From Hasllibacter halocynthiae (lineage in GTDB: Bacteria; Pseudomonadota; Alphaproteobacteria; Rhodobacterales; Rhodobacteraceae): 64,000 nucleotides of DNA. Positions 1-9,329 of the stretch are shown here, piece after piece. The notes beneath the pieces are model-generated. The model worked only from the letters and a program-made list of their open reading frames with translations. It was not told the DNA's origin and did no database searches. Position numbers and translations under genes: made by a program. Position 1 is the first letter of the stretch, and the number at the start of each line of letters is the position of its first letter. Location of the stretch: the NCBI RefSeq assembly GCF_003003095.1, contig NZ_PVTT01000001.1, forward strand, positions 1,331,805 through 1,395,804. The letters are read 5' to 3'.

Positions 1-810
1 CTTCGGAACATGGTCTTTCCCGACGTCCTCTCGGGTATCCAGGAAGGGCTGGCCGACACGCCGCTCCAGCCGGTCGTGGGCGTCACGGACTACCGCCCGG
101 AGCGCGAGGAGGAGGTCCTCTTCGAGATGCTCTCCTGGCGGCCCACGGGCGTCATCGTCGCGGGGCTGGAGCACACGGCGGCGGCGCGCGCGATGCTGCG
201 CGCCGCGGGGGTCCCGGTCGTGGAGGTCATGGACGCGGACGGCGAGCCCATCGACGCGATGGTGGGCCTGTCGCATCGGCGCGCGGGACGGCTGACGGCC
301 GAGGCCATCGTCGAGCGGGGCCATAGCCGCATCGCCTTCGCGGGAACGAAGATGCCCCTCGACCACCGTGCGCGGAAGAGGTTCGAAGGCTTCACCGAGA
401 CGCTGGCCCGCCACGGCTTGGAGATCGCGGATCAGGAGTTCTACGAAGGCGGAAGCGCGCTCGCCAAGGGCCGCGAGATGACCGAGGCGCTGCTGTCCCG
501 GACACCGGATCTCGACATGATCTACTACTCCAACGACATGATCGGCGCCGGCGGGCTTCTCTGGTGCCTGGAGCAGGGGATGGATGTCGGCCGGCAGATC
601 GGCCTTGCGGGATTCAACGGTGTCGACCTCCTGGACGGGTTGCCGCGGCGCCTCGCGACGATGGACGCCGGCCGGACCGAGATCGGCCGCCGTGCCGCCG
701 CGCTGGTCCTCGAACGCCGCGCCGGCGTCCCGACGGAGGATCGCGTCGTCCTCGAGCCGGCATTCAGGCCCGGCGACACGCTGCGGCCGCGGGAGCGCAG
801 CCCGCAATAG
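1..810 (+). CDS. LacI/GalR-family transcriptional regulator, C-terminal part (5' truncated by window)
   Basis: The reading frame is open to the first base (Leu-Arg-Asn precedes the first Met at base 10), so the start and the N-terminal helix-turn-helix lie outside the window. What remains is the periplasmic-binding-protein-like effector domain of LacI/GalR regulators. Visible landmarks are GVIVAG, the GLSHRRAGRLTAEAIVERGH stretch with a following RIAFAG, YYSNDMIGAGGL and IGLAGFNGVDL. The family binds a sugar or sugar acid and releases its operator; GntR-like gluconate regulators are a reasonable comparison, but the ligand cannot be read from the sequence. It faces a secreted GH68 enzyme 63 bp away on the opposite strand, so a role in sugar use is possible but inferred. 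Confidence 0.85.
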   Translation, partial: LRNMVFPDVLSGIQEGLADTPLQPVVGVTDYRPEREEEVLFEMLSWRPTGVIVAGLEHTAAARAMLRAAGVPVVEVMDADGEPIDAMVGLSHRRAGRLTAEAIVERGHSRIAFAGTKMPLDHRARKRFEGFTETLARHGLEIADQEFYEGGSALAKGREMTEALLSRTPDLDMIYYSNDMIGAGGLLWCLEQGMDVGRQIGLAGFNGVDLLDGLPRRLATMDAGRTEIGRRAAALVLERRAGVPTEDRVVLEPAFRPGDTLRPRERSPQ

Positions 811-873
811 CCGTCCACCCCAGGATGCGGTCCGCGCCGTCGGGCGATGCTTTATCGCAGGTCGCAGACCGGA

Positions 874-2223
874 TCACCGAGGAACCTCACGCACGAGGAG
901 GGGATCCACTTCCTGCCGCTGACCTGCGACCCAAGCTTCGTCCCCATCCAGACTGATGGCGAACTTTGGTGCCGGCGAACCCATCCAATCGGCCTCCGAG
1001 CGGGGGAAACGCACGTAGAGGCCGGGAACCTCGTTTAGATAGCTCGTCACCTCCAGGGAGGGCAGGACGAGGTAGGAGTAGGACTGCAGCGGCGCCGCCT
1101 CCGGGTTGCCTGCGACCAGCCCGTGGCCGTTGAGCGGCAGCCAAGGCCCCTCCAGCGCGCCCGAGGCCGCCCGGAACCCGAAGAGACCCTCGGCAGGCTT
1201 GTCGGCGGCGTCGGGCAGGAGGAACCCATGCGACGAGAAGAAGAGGTAGAGGCCGTCCTCCCCCCGGCGCACCAGATGCGGCCGCTCCAGCTGCGCCGAC
1301 ACGCCGTCGGAGGCGAGGATCGGCTCGCGCAGCTCCCACTCGCCATCGATCCCGTCGACCGCGCAGCCCAGGCCCACGACGCCGTTGGCCGGCCCGCTCA
1401 GGTAGTTCGTGTTGGCGGTGAAGAGGGCGCAGTCGCGCCCGTCCTCGCCCTCGTGCCGGAAGTACCAGGGATCGCGCATGCCGTAGACGACGTCGTCCGC
1501 GGGATACTGCTCCTCCGTCATGTAGACCCCGCCTTCCGCCTCGAGGATCACACGATGCTCGCTCATGGCCGCGAACTCGAGGCCGTCCTCGCCGCTCTCC
1601 ACGCTCGCGGAAGCGAGTGCGACGCGCTGCACCGTGGAAGGACGGCCGAAGCCCGGATGTCTGGGCGAGTGGGAGACGACGTCGTCCGGCGTCTCTCCAC
1701 GCAGTTCGCCGACGGCGGCGTAGAAGAAGTGGATGCGCCCGGTCTCCTCGTCGTAGACGGTCGAGCCGGCCCATTGCCGAGAGCCGAGCGCCGTTCCCTC
1801 CGGAAACACGAGGCCGCCGTACCGCCAGTCCTCGCCTGCCGCGCGGGTCCAGTAGCGCCATTGCGAGCGGGTGGAGAATTCGGTCTCGAACAGCCCCCGC
1901 TCCGCCGAGAGGGCGATCAGGATCACGCGCCCGTCGATCATGGCGATCGATCCGTCACGATGCCGCACCGGCCAAGCGTCCCAGAGGAGGAACTCGTCGG
2001 AAAACATCTCCTCCGGCGCGGTGAAGAGGGGCAGTGTCAACTCCGGCCGCGTATCCATGCTCAGCGCCGCCTCCATCGTCCAAAGGTCGATCACGTCCCC
2101 CTGAAAGCTGAACAGATCGGCGGGCCGTGTTTCCGCGCCGCCCGCGTCCTGCGCCAGGGTGGGTGATGCTGCCGTGAAGGCCATCGTCATCGCAAGTGTC
2201 TGGAGACGGAAGGGGAGGGTCAT
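874..2223 (-). CDS. Secreted glycoside hydrolase family 68 (levansucrase/inulosucrase/beta-fructofuranosidase)
   Basis: The 449-residue protein has an N-terminal signal peptide (hydrophobic stretch ending near TLA-QD, residues 8-25). GH68 landmarks are in order: LWDAWPV with Asp82 as the predicted nucleophile, QWAGSTVYD around residue 150, GMRDPWYF with the RDP transition-state stabiliser at 250-252, and QLERPHLV with Glu313 as the predicted acid/base. The family splits sucrose and transfers fructosyl to water or to a growing fructan outside the cell. Length matches Gram-negative levansucrases. Levan synthesis, inulin synthesis and plain sucrose hydrolysis cannot be told apart by reading. It stands alone, 435 bp after sdaA on the same strand, with no sugar transporter beside it. 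A convergent LacI-type gene is the only apparent partner. Confidence 0.85.
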   Translation of the reverse strand: MTLPFRLQTLAMTMAFTAASPTLAQDAGGAETRPADLFSFQGDVIDLWTMEAALSMDTRPELTLPLFTAPEEMFSDEFLLWDAWPVRHRDGSIAMIDGRVILIALSAERGLFETEFSTRSQWRYWTRAAGEDWRYGGLVFPEGTALGSRQWAGSTVYDEETGRIHFFYAAVGELRGETPDDVVSHSPRHPGFGRPSTVQRVALASASVESGEDGLEFAAMSEHRVILEAEGGVYMTEEQYPADDVVYGMRDPWYFRHEGEDGRDCALFTANTNYLSGPANGVVGLGCAVDGIDGEWELREPILASDGVSAQLERPHLVRRGEDGLYLFFSSHGFLLPDAADKPAEGLFGFRAASGALEGPWLPLNGHGLVAGNPEAAPLQSYSYLVLPSLEVTSYLNEVPGLYVRFPRSEADWMGSPAPKFAISLDGDEAWVAGQRQEVDPLLVREVPR

Positions 2224-2658
2224 CGCGATATCCTTTCTCTGCAGGTCGCGGCCTGCCGGGACGGGCGTCGCCCGGTCCCTCCATCCTGCCGTCCTCGGGC
2301 GCTTCGCGGCCGCGGCTTGGTGATCGACCCTAGCCGAGGAGAGACGTGCCGGGCGAACTCGTAGATAGCGTAACCTAGAGTGCGGAAGCCGGGTGTCAGC
2401 AGGGCCGGGAGATCGGGTTCGCCGCTCCCGACGCCGAACGACGTCTGGATCCGGAAAGCGCCGGCGGCCGCCGTCCTCGTGAGGACGGGACCCTCGTGCC
2501 CTTCCCGCCCCCGACGGGGCACGGCCCGAAGCGGCCGATGGGGGGTGCGGATCGATCCCGCCACCGCTCCGCCGCAGCTTCTGCCACGTCGTGACGGAGC
2601 CCTCTGCGGCACCCCGATGCCCTCGGGGGTCAGGCAGCGGGCGTTTCCGAGCGCGCCC
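2224..2658. other. Intergenic region between GH68 gene and sdaA
   Basis: This 435-bp GC-rich stretch separates two minus-strand genes. Open frames exist on both strands, but they show no recognisable domain, no convincing ribosome site and arginine/proline-rich composition typical of shadow frames. It should hold the promoter of the GH68 gene. I found no clear -35/-10 pair or strong hairpin in it. Confidence 0.5.
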
Positions 2659-4056
2659 TCAGCACTCGGGCAGGTTGACGGCGATGCCGGCTCGAGAGGT
2701 CTCCTTGTAGCGGTCATCCATGTCGCGGCCGGTCTGGCGCATCACCTCGATGCAGTTGTCGAGCGGCATGAAGTGCGTGCCGTCGCCCCTGAGCGCGAGC
2801 GCAGCTGCCGAGACCGCCTTGATCGCACCAAGGGCGTTGCGCTCGATGCAGGGAACCTGGACAAGCCCCGCGGCGGGGTCGCATGTCATGCCGAGGTGAT
2901 GCTCCAGCGCGATCTCGGCGGCGTTCTCGATCTGGGCGTTCGTTCCGCCCAAGGCCGCGCAGAGCCCGGCGGCCGCCATGGCCGAGGCCGACCCCACCTC
3001 GCCCTGGCAGCCCACCTCCGCCCCCGAGATGGAGGCGTTGTGCTTGATGATCCCGCCGATCGCGGCGGCCGTCAGCATGAAGTCGCGCCGCCGGTCCGCC
3101 CCCTCGACGCCGCACTGCTCTCGCAGGTAGCGCAGGACGGCCGGGACCGTGCCCGCCGCGCCGTTGGTGGGGGCAGTCACGACCCGCCCCCCGGCGGCGT
3201 TCTCCTCGTTCACGGCCATGGCCCAGACCGACAGCCACTCGTTGCCCGCATGCGGCAGAGGGCGGTTGCTGCCCCGTTCGGCACGAAGGCGGTCGTGGAT
3301 GTCCTTGGCCCGGCGGCGGACATTCAGGCCGCCGGGCAGCACGCCCGTGCGAGAGAGGCCCGCGTCGATGCAGGCCTCCATCGCGTCGGCTAGGGCGTGG
3401 GTGCGCGCGTCGATGTCGGCCACTCCCGCCGCCAGTTCGTTCGCGCGTTTCATGGAGGCGACGGACAGGCCCGACGCCTCGCCCATCCGTAGCATCTCCC
3501 CGGCGGTGCCGAACGGATAGGGGTAGCCGCGCGCGGACTTCTCGGCGCCGAGGTCGCCGCCACCGGCCAGCTCGGCCTCCGTCGCGACGAAGCCGCCGCC
3601 GACGGAGAAATAGGGCATCGCCAGCCGCGCGTTGCCGCGCGCGTCCTCCGCCCGGAAGGTCAGGGCGTTGGGGTGCTGCGGCAGGGGCGGGCCGTAGTCG
3701 AAGACGATGTCCGCACCGGGATCGAAACGCAGGAGCGGCAGTCCCGCGGGGCGCAGCTCCTTCGTCTCGCGAAGGGCGGCGACGGCCCCGTCCGCAGCCT
3801 CGGGGTCGAGCGTCTCGGGCACGTATCCCAAAAGGCCGAGGACCACCGCGCGGTCGGTCGCGTGGCCCTTGCCAGTGAAGGCGAGGCTACCATGGAGCGT
3901 CACCGACAGCCGTACGGGCGCCCCCGATCCGGGGATCGGGTCGGCCCCGCCGCGCAGCGCCTCGAGAAAGCGCGCCGCGGCCACCATCGGCCCCATCGTG
4001 TGGGACGAGGAAGGGCCGACGCCCAGCTTGAAGACCTCGAGAAGTGAGATGAACAT
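2659..4056 (-). CDS. sdaA: L-serine ammonia-lyase (L-serine dehydratase), single-chain iron-sulfur type
   Basis: The enzyme deaminates L-serine to pyruvate and ammonia in the cytosol using a [4Fe-4S] cluster. The start chosen is the Met of MFISLLEVFKLGVGPSSSHT, 13 residues inside the longest open frame. It gives 465 residues, close to E. coli SdaA, and puts the conserved GVGPSSSHTMGP motif at the N terminus where the family has it. The alpha-domain shows APTNGAAGTVPAVL, VGCQGEVGSASAMAAAG and GMTCDPAAG followed by VPCIERN, which carry cluster cysteines. It begins 13 bp after the glyA stop and is the last gene of the sox-glyA run. It is therefore positioned to send serine made from glycine plus methylene-THF into pyruvate. 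Confidence 0.95.
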   Translation of the reverse strand: MFISLLEVFKLGVGPSSSHTMGPMVAAARFLEALRGGADPIPGSGAPVRLSVTLHGSLAFTGKGHATDRAVVLGLLGYVPETLDPEAADGAVAALRETKELRPAGLPLLRFDPGADIVFDYGPPLPQHPNALTFRAEDARGNARLAMPYFSVGGGFVATEAELAGGGDLGAEKSARGYPYPFGTAGEMLRMGEASGLSVASMKRANELAAGVADIDARTHALADAMEACIDAGLSRTGVLPGGLNVRRRAKDIHDRLRAERGSNRPLPHAGNEWLSVWAMAVNEENAAGGRVVTAPTNGAAGTVPAVLRYLREQCGVEGADRRRDFMLTAAAIGGIIKHNASISGAEVGCQGEVGSASAMAAAGLCAALGGTNAQIENAAEIALEHHLGMTCDPAAGLVQVPCIERNALGAIKAVSAAALALRGDGTHFMPLDNCIEVMRQTGRDMDDRYKETSRAGIAVNLPEC

Positions 4057-4069
4057 CGCGGATGACGGC

Positions 4070-5332
4070 TCAGCCGTAGATCGGGTGGTTCTCACAGAGG
4101 CGGCCGGCCTCCGCGCGCACCGCGGCCTCGACCTCCGCGTCGCCCTCCTCGTTCGCGGACAGGGCGCGGACCACGCGAAGCACCATCTCGCCCACGGCGC
4201 GGAAGTCGTCCTCGTCGAAGCCGCGGGTCGTGCCGGCCGAGGTCCCGAGGCGGATGCCGGAGGTGACGAAGGGCTTCTCCGGGTCGAATGGAATCGCGTT
4301 CTTGTTGCAGGTCAGGCCGGCCCGCTCCAGCGCGGCTTCGGCCACCTTTCCGGTTACGCCCATGGGGCGCAGGTCGACCAGCACCATGTGGCAGTCTGTG
4401 CCGCCGGACACCACGCCGAGGCCGCCGGCGATCAGCGTCTTGGACAAAGCGCGCGCGTTGGCCAGGACCTGCCGCGCATACGTCTTGAACGACGGATCGA
4501 GCGCCTCGCCGAAGGCGACGGCCTTGGCCGCGATTACGTGCATCAGGGGGCCGCCTTGGTTGCCCGGGAAGACGGCCGAGTTGAACTTCTTGGCGAGGTC
4601 CGCGTCGTTCGTCAGGATGATGCCGCCGCGCGGCCCCCGCAGCGTCTTGTGGGTGGTCGAGGTCACGACATGAGCGTGCGGCATCGGATCGGGGTATTCG
4701 CCCGCCGCAATCAGACCCGCGTAATGCGCCATGTCCACCATCAGGATGGCCCCTACCTCGTCGGCGATGGCGCGGAAGGCGGCGAAGTCGATGGGCCGTG
4801 GATAGGCCGAGGCCCCGGCGATGATCAACTTGGGCCGCTCCGCCAGCGCGATCTGGCGCACCTTGTCCATGTCTATGAGATGGCTGTCTTCCTCGACCTC
4901 GTAGGAGACGACGTCGAACCATTTGCCCGACATCGTCACCGGCGAGCCGTGGGTCAGGTGCCCGCCATGGGCCAGCGACATGCCCATGATCTTGTCGCCC
5001 GGCTTCAGGAGCGCGAGGAACACCGCTTGGTTGGCCTGCGCGCCCGAATGGGGCTGCACGTTGACGTACCCCGCGCCGAACAGCTGCTTGAGCCGATCGC
5101 GGGCGATCTCCTCCACGGTGTCGACATGCTCGCAGCCGCCATAGTAGCGGCGGCCCGGATAACCCTCGGCATACTTGTTGGTCAGGATCGAGCCCTGGGC
5201 CGCAAGCACGTCGCGGCTGACGATGTTCTCCGATGCGATCAACTCGATCTGGTGCTGCTGGCGATCCATCTCGCTGGCGACGGCCTCGGCGATGGCAGCG
5301 TCGGTAATCGTGGCGGTCGTGGCGTCGAGCAT
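4070..5332 (-). CDS. glyA: Serine hydroxymethyltransferase
   Basis: PLP enzyme interconverting glycine plus 5,10-methylene-THF with serine plus THF. The 420-residue product carries [11 protein letters not shown] near the N terminus, [15 protein letters not shown], and the PLP lysine motif [12 protein letters not shown]. The start is set at base 5332 ([11 protein letters not shown]) because it is preceded by AGGAAAGGA at good spacing and gives family length. A longer frame extends upstream without support. It lies 82 bp downstream of soxG in the same direction, so the enzyme receives both products of sarcosine oxidation, glycine and the methylene-THF made by the SoxA folate domain. Confidence 0.97.
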   Translation of the reverse strand: MLDATTATITDAAIAEAVASEMDRQQHQIELIASENIVSRDVLAAQGSILTNKYAEGYPGRRYYGGCEHVDTVEEIARDRLKQLFGAGYVNVQPHSGAQANQAVFLALLKPGDKIMGMSLAHGGHLTHGSPVTMSGKWFDVVSYEVEEDSHLIDMDKVRQIALAERPKLIIAGASAYPRPIDFAAFRAIADEVGAILMVDMAHYAGLIAAGEYPDPMPHAHVVTSTTHKTLRGPRGGIILTNDADLAKKFNSAVFPGNQGGPLMHVIAAKAVAFGEALDPSFKTYARQVLANARALSKTLIAGGLGVVSGGTDCHMVLVDLRPMGVTGKVAEAALERAGLTCNKNAIPFDPEKPFVTSGIRLGTSAGTTRGFDEDDFRAVGEMVLRVVRALSANEEGDAEVEAAVRAEAGRLCENHPIYG

Positions 5333-5414
5333 GGCGTCGTCCTTTCCTGCATGGCGCCCGTGGGCGCGCGTGCCGGGGAGCGCCCCGACATCGGTTTCGG
5401 TCATTGGGGCGGGA

Positions 5415-5954
5415 CTAGAGCCCTGCCGCGATCTCTGCGCGGCCGATCTCCAGCAGGTCGCGCACGAAGGGCGCGAAGGAGCGCCAGACATCCATGCGGA
5501 ACGTATCCTCGGCATCGCGCCACAGGATCACGGTCGCGCCGTCGAAAACGGTGCGAACCGCCCGCCCCGGCGCGAGGCGCGCGAGGTCGCGGGGACAGCC
5601 GATCGTCATCAACGTCAGCGCCTCCGGCCCCGTCACGCGCACCGTGACCTCGCGGTCCGAGACGTCGACGAGGCTGTGGGGCGTGCGATCGTAGAGATCG
5701 GCGAAGGCCCGGGCGATGGCCCCGCCCGCTTCCGCCGGCGCGGTAATGAGCCATTCGTCGGGGCCGAGGCAGAGTGCGGTGCGCTCCTCCGCGCCCCGCG
5801 CGACGTCGCCGACCCGCACCGGCAGGTCCAGCCCGAGCGTCTCGGAGGCGGCGGCACGTCCGTCCGCACCCACCCGCAGCGAGAAGCGCGCGTCGGGGGC
5901 CAGATCCTCGATCGTGACGGTGGCGTCGGGCATCCGCGTGTCGTGCATGGTCAT
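5415..5954 (-). CDS. soxG: Sarcosine oxidase, gamma subunit
   Basis: Small subunit of heterotetrameric sarcosine oxidase, with a fold related to the GcvT/YgfZ folate-binding family. The 179-residue protein shows [27 protein letters not shown] and the C-terminal [20 protein letters not shown], all typical of SoxG. It has no catalytic residues of its own; in the family it packs against the SoxA C-terminal folate domain. It follows soxA after 13 bp in the order B-D-A-G that is standard for this complex. Confidence 0.93.
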   Translation of the reverse strand: MTMHDTRMPDATVTIEDLAPDARFSLRVGADGRAAASETLGLDLPVRVGDVARGAEERTALCLGPDEWLITAPAEAGGAIARAFADLYDRTPHSLVDVSDREVTVRVTGPEALTLMTIGCPRDLARLAPGRAVRTVFDGATVILWRDAEDTFRMDVWRSFAPFVRDLLEIGRAEIAAGL

Positions 5955-5967
5955 GGTCCTGCCCTCC

Positions 5968-8961
5968 TCAGACCTTCAACCGCTCGCCGGCGGGATCGTA
6001 GAAAGCGGTCGTCGTGACGGTGGCGCGCCGGATGCCTTCCGGGGTGGGGACGAACACGTCCCGCCCCTCGAGGTCGCGGCCGCCCTCGACCAGCGCCATG
6101 GCGAAATGCCGGCCCAGGGCGGCGCTGTAGTAGGACGAGGTGACGTGGCCGATCATCTTCATCGGCAGCGCCTGCTCAGGGTCGGCCACGACCTGGGCGC
6201 CCTCGTCGAGCTTCACGTCCCCGTCCTCCGTCATCAGGCCCACGAGCTGCTTGCGGCCTTCGGCCACGAGGTCGGGACGCCGCAGCGAGCGCATGCCCAC
6301 GAAATCGGCCTTCTTCTTGCCGATCGCCCAGGAGAGGCCCGCATCGTCCGGCGTGACCGTGCCATCGGTGTCCTGGCCGACGATGATGAAGCCCTTCTCG
6401 GCGCGCAGGACGTGCATCGTCTCGGTGCCGTAGGGGCAGATGTCGTATCTCTCCCCCTCCTTCATCAACGCCTCCCACAGCGCGAGGCCGTGGCGGGCGG
6501 GCACGTTGATCTCGAAGCCCAACTCGCCCGTGAAGCTGATGCGGAAGAGGCGCGCCGGGAAGCCAGCCACCGTGCATTCCGCCACGGACATGTGCGGGAA
6601 CGCCTCGGCGGAGAGGTCCTGCCCCTCGACGAGCGGCTCCAGCACGCGGCGCGCGTTCGGCCCGTTCAGCGCGACGGTCGCCCATTGCTCCGTGGTGGAG
6701 GTCAGCCAGACCTTCAGGTCGGGCCATTCCGTCTGGATGTAGTCCTCCATCATGTTCAGCACCCGGGCCGCGCCGCCCGTCGTCGTGGTGACGTGGAACA
6801 GGTCCTCTCCCAGCCGTCCGATCACCCCGTCGTCGCGGATGTAGCCGTCCTCGCCCAGCAGGAGGCCGTATCGTGCCCGCCCGATCCCGAGCTTGGTCCA
6901 GGGATTGGTGTACATGCGGTTCATGAATTCGACCGCGTCCGGGCCCTGCACCTCGATCTTGCCCAGCGTGGACGCGTCGAAGATGCCGACGGAGCCGCGC
7001 GTGGCCGCGCATTCGCGCGCGACGGCCGCGTCCATGTCCTCGCCCGCCTTCGGGAAGTACCAGGCCCGCCGCCAGAGCGAGACGGGCTCGAACGCGGCGC
7101 CATGCGCCTCGGCCCAGGGGTCGATGGGCGTGCGGCGCGTCACCTCGAAGTGGCGGCCCCGGTGGTAGCCCGCGAAGGCGCCGAAGGTGGTCGGCGTGTA
7201 GGGCGGGCGGAACGTCGTCAGCCCCACCTGCGGCGGGGCTTTGCCCACCGCGTCGGACGCGATCATCAGGCCGTTCACGTTGGACATCTTGCCCTGGTCG
7301 GTTGCCATGCCGTTCGTGGTGTAGCGCTTTACGTGCTCGATGGAGCGCATCCCCTCCTTCACGGCGAGGCGGATGTCCTTGGCCGTCACGTCGTTCTGGA
7401 AGTCGACGAAGGCGCGCTTGCGCCCCGCATCGCCATCGGTCGGCAGCTCCTTGAACGTCTCGCCGGTGCCGGTGCGGTCGCGTTCGACCACCGGCGCCGC
7501 GGCCTCCGCGTCGAGGCCCAGGGCACGCGCGGCGGTGACGCCGATCTCGGCCCCGTCGGCCAGCGCGGCCCCGTAGCCCCAGAGGCCCCGGCCCGCGCCC
7601 GCGATATGGCATTCCTCGGCCGAACGGTCGGGCAGGAAGGCGTCGAGGGCTTCGTCCCACTTGAGCGTGCCCTTGGTGTGCGAGAACAGATGCAGCGAGG
7701 GCGTCCAGCCGCCGCACATCAGCACGCAGTCGCAGGCGATCGTCCGGGCCGCGCCGACGCGCCCGCCGCTCACGGGCGCGACGCGGAGCGACTTCACCCT
7801 GAGGCGGCCATTGGTGCCGGTCACGGTATGCGAGGTCAGCACCTCAATCCCGCGCCGCCGCGCCTCGACCAGGACGCCCTCGCCCGGCGCCGCGCGCACA
7901 TCGACGATCGCGGCGACCTTCGCACCCGCGTCCGCCAAGTCGAAGGCCGCATGGTAGGCGCTGTCATGGCTCGTAACGATGGCAGGAGTGTCGCCCACGA
8001 GCACGCCGTAGCGGTTCAGATAGGTCTGCGCCGCCCCTGCCAGCATCACGCCCGGCCGGTCGTTGCCGTCGAAGACGAGCGGCTTCTCCAGCGCGCCCTG
8101 CGCCAGGATGACGCGCACGGCGCGCACATGCCACATCCGCTCGCGCGGGGCGCCCTCGGGGGGCTCGTCGAGGTGATCGGTCAGCTTCTGGCACAGGCCC
8201 ACGAAGTTCTGGTGGTAGTATCCGATCGCCGTGGTCCGCGTGAGGCGCCGCACGCCCAGTCGGTCCAACTCCGCCAGCGCGGCGGCGAGCCAGTCCCAGG
8301 CAGGCTTGCCGTCGATCACGACGTCCGGATCGGACAGGAGCGCTCCGCCCATCTCGGCATGCTCGTCCACGAGCGTCACCTCGGCGCCCGCGCGCGCGGC
8401 GGCCAGCGCGGCGGCCAGGCCGGCGGGGCCGGCGCCGATCACCAGAAGCTCGGTATGCAGGTTGCGATGCGCGTAGCGGTCCGGGTCAGGCGCGTCGGGC
8501 GCGCGCCCCAGCCCGGCGGCACGGCGGATCACGGGCTCGTAGACGCGGTCCCAGAAGGAGCGCGGCCACATGAAGGTCTTGTAGTAGAACCCCGCCGAGA
8601 AGAGCGGGTGCACCAGGTCGTTCACCGCCTGCAGGTCGAAGGCGAGCGAGCCGATCCGGTTCTGCGACCGCACCTCCAGCCCCTCGCGCAGCTCCTGCGC
8701 CGTGGCGCGGGTGTTGGGCTCGAACCGCCCCTTGCCGCGCGAGGTCTCGACCAAGGCGTTGGGCTCCTCCGTTCCGGCGCAGACGGGGCCGCGCGGACGG
8801 TGGTACTTGAAGGACCGCCCCATCAGGTGGACGCCATGCGCCAGAAGCGCGGAGGCGATCGTGTCGCCGCGCCGCCCCTCGTAGCGCTTGCCGTCGAAGG
8901 TGAACCGGACGGGCCCGCCGTGATCGAAGCGGCCTTTTCCCGCGATGCGATGCGTGCTCAT
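5968..8961 (-). CDS. soxA: Sarcosine oxidase, alpha subunit
   Basis: Large subunit (997 residues) of heterotetrameric sarcosine oxidase, which demethylates sarcosine to glycine and passes formaldehyde units to THF. The start at 8961 (MSTHRIAGKG) overlaps the soxD stop by 4 bp. The N-terminal domain resembles a ferredoxin-like module (GRSFKYHRPRGPVCAG). A dinucleotide-binding fold follows at about residues 170-205 (VIGAGPAGLAAALAAARAG). The C-terminal third is a GcvT-like folate domain with GSVGIFDASTLGKIEVQGPDA and FTGELGFEINVPA. Length and order match the family. Confidence 0.97.
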   Translation of the reverse strand: MSTHRIAGKGRFDHGGPVRFTFDGKRYEGRRGDTIASALLAHGVHLMGRSFKYHRPRGPVCAGTEEPNALVETSRGKGRFEPNTRATAQELREGLEVRSQNRIGSLAFDLQAVNDLVHPLFSAGFYYKTFMWPRSFWDRVYEPVIRRAAGLGRAPDAPDPDRYAHRNLHTELLVIGAGPAGLAAALAAARAGAEVTLVDEHAEMGGALLSDPDVVIDGKPAWDWLAAALAELDRLGVRRLTRTTAIGYYHQNFVGLCQKLTDHLDEPPEGAPRERMWHVRAVRVILAQGALEKPLVFDGNDRPGVMLAGAAQTYLNRYGVLVGDTPAIVTSHDSAYHAAFDLADAGAKVAAIVDVRAAPGEGVLVEARRRGIEVLTSHTVTGTNGRLRVKSLRVAPVSGGRVGAARTIACDCVLMCGGWTPSLHLFSHTKGTLKWDEALDAFLPDRSAEECHIAGAGRGLWGYGAALADGAEIGVTAARALGLDAEAAAPVVERDRTGTGETFKELPTDGDAGRKRAFVDFQNDVTAKDIRLAVKEGMRSIEHVKRYTTNGMATDQGKMSNVNGLMIASDAVGKAPPQVGLTTFRPPYTPTTFGAFAGYHRGRHFEVTRRTPIDPWAEAHGAAFEPVSLWRRAWYFPKAGEDMDAAVARECAATRGSVGIFDASTLGKIEVQGPDAVEFMNRMYTNPWTKLGIGRARYGLLLGEDGYIRDDGVIGRLGEDLFHVTTTTGGAARVLNMMEDYIQTEWPDLKVWLTSTTEQWATVALNGPNARRVLEPLVEGQDLSAEAFPHMSVAECTVAGFPARLFRISFTGELGFEINVPARHGLALWEALMKEGERYDICPYGTETMHVLRAEKGFIIVGQDTDGTVTPDDAGLSWAIGKKKADFVGMRSLRRPDLVAEGRKQLVGLMTEDGDVKLDEGAQVVADPEQALPMKMIGHVTSSYYSAALGRHFAMALVEGGRDLEGRDVFVPTPEGIRRATVTTTAFYDPAGERLKV

Positions 8962-9287
8962 TCCGCGGCCACCTTCATGTCGTCGCCCGCCGGTGCGCCG
9001 GCCGAACACTTGGTTCCGGGGCGCGGCTCGCCCGCGCGGTAGGTGGAGACGAAGGCGTCCGTCACGGTGTCGCGCTCGGCGTTGAAGAAGCGCGCGCAGC
9101 CGTGGACGTGGCGCCAGCGCTCGGCGTGCACGCCCTTGGGGTTCGAGCGGATGAACAGGAACGCCGCCCATTCGTCGTCCGACAGGGCCATCGGATCGGC
9201 GGGGCGGTCGACATGCGCCTCCCCGGCATAGGCGAACTCGGCCTCGGGCAGCGTCTCGTCGCAGTAGGGGCAGTGGATCAGAAGCAT
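8958..9287 (-). CDS. soxD: Sarcosine oxidase, delta subunit (zinc-binding)
   Basis: The 109-residue small subunit of the sarcosine oxidase tetramer. It begins MLLIHCPYCDE and contains RWRHVHGCARFFN. Cys6, Cys9, His60 and Cys64 fit the structural zinc site known for this subunit in characterised enzymes. Its stop overlaps the soxA start (ATGA), suggesting translational coupling. Confidence 0.95.
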   Translation of the reverse strand: MLLIHCPYCDETLPEAEFAYAGEAHVDRPADPMALSDDEWAAFLFIRSNPKGVHAERWRHVHGCARFFNAERDTVTDAFVSTYRAGEPRPGTKCSAGAPAGDDMKVAAE

Positions 9288-9329
9288 GGGACCGTCTCCC
9301 TCCTCAATGCATGACGTTCGCGGCGCGCA

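Noticed and set aside
2220..2717. A minus-strand 165-codon frame between GH68 and sdaA
   Set aside because: It overlaps sdaA, has no domain and no ribosome site.
5716..9042. A very long plus-strand open frame (over 1,100 codons) opposite soxA
   Set aside because: It is the GC-rich shadow of soxA/soxG; His/Arg/Ala-rich composition, no domain, and the minus-strand genes are unambiguous.
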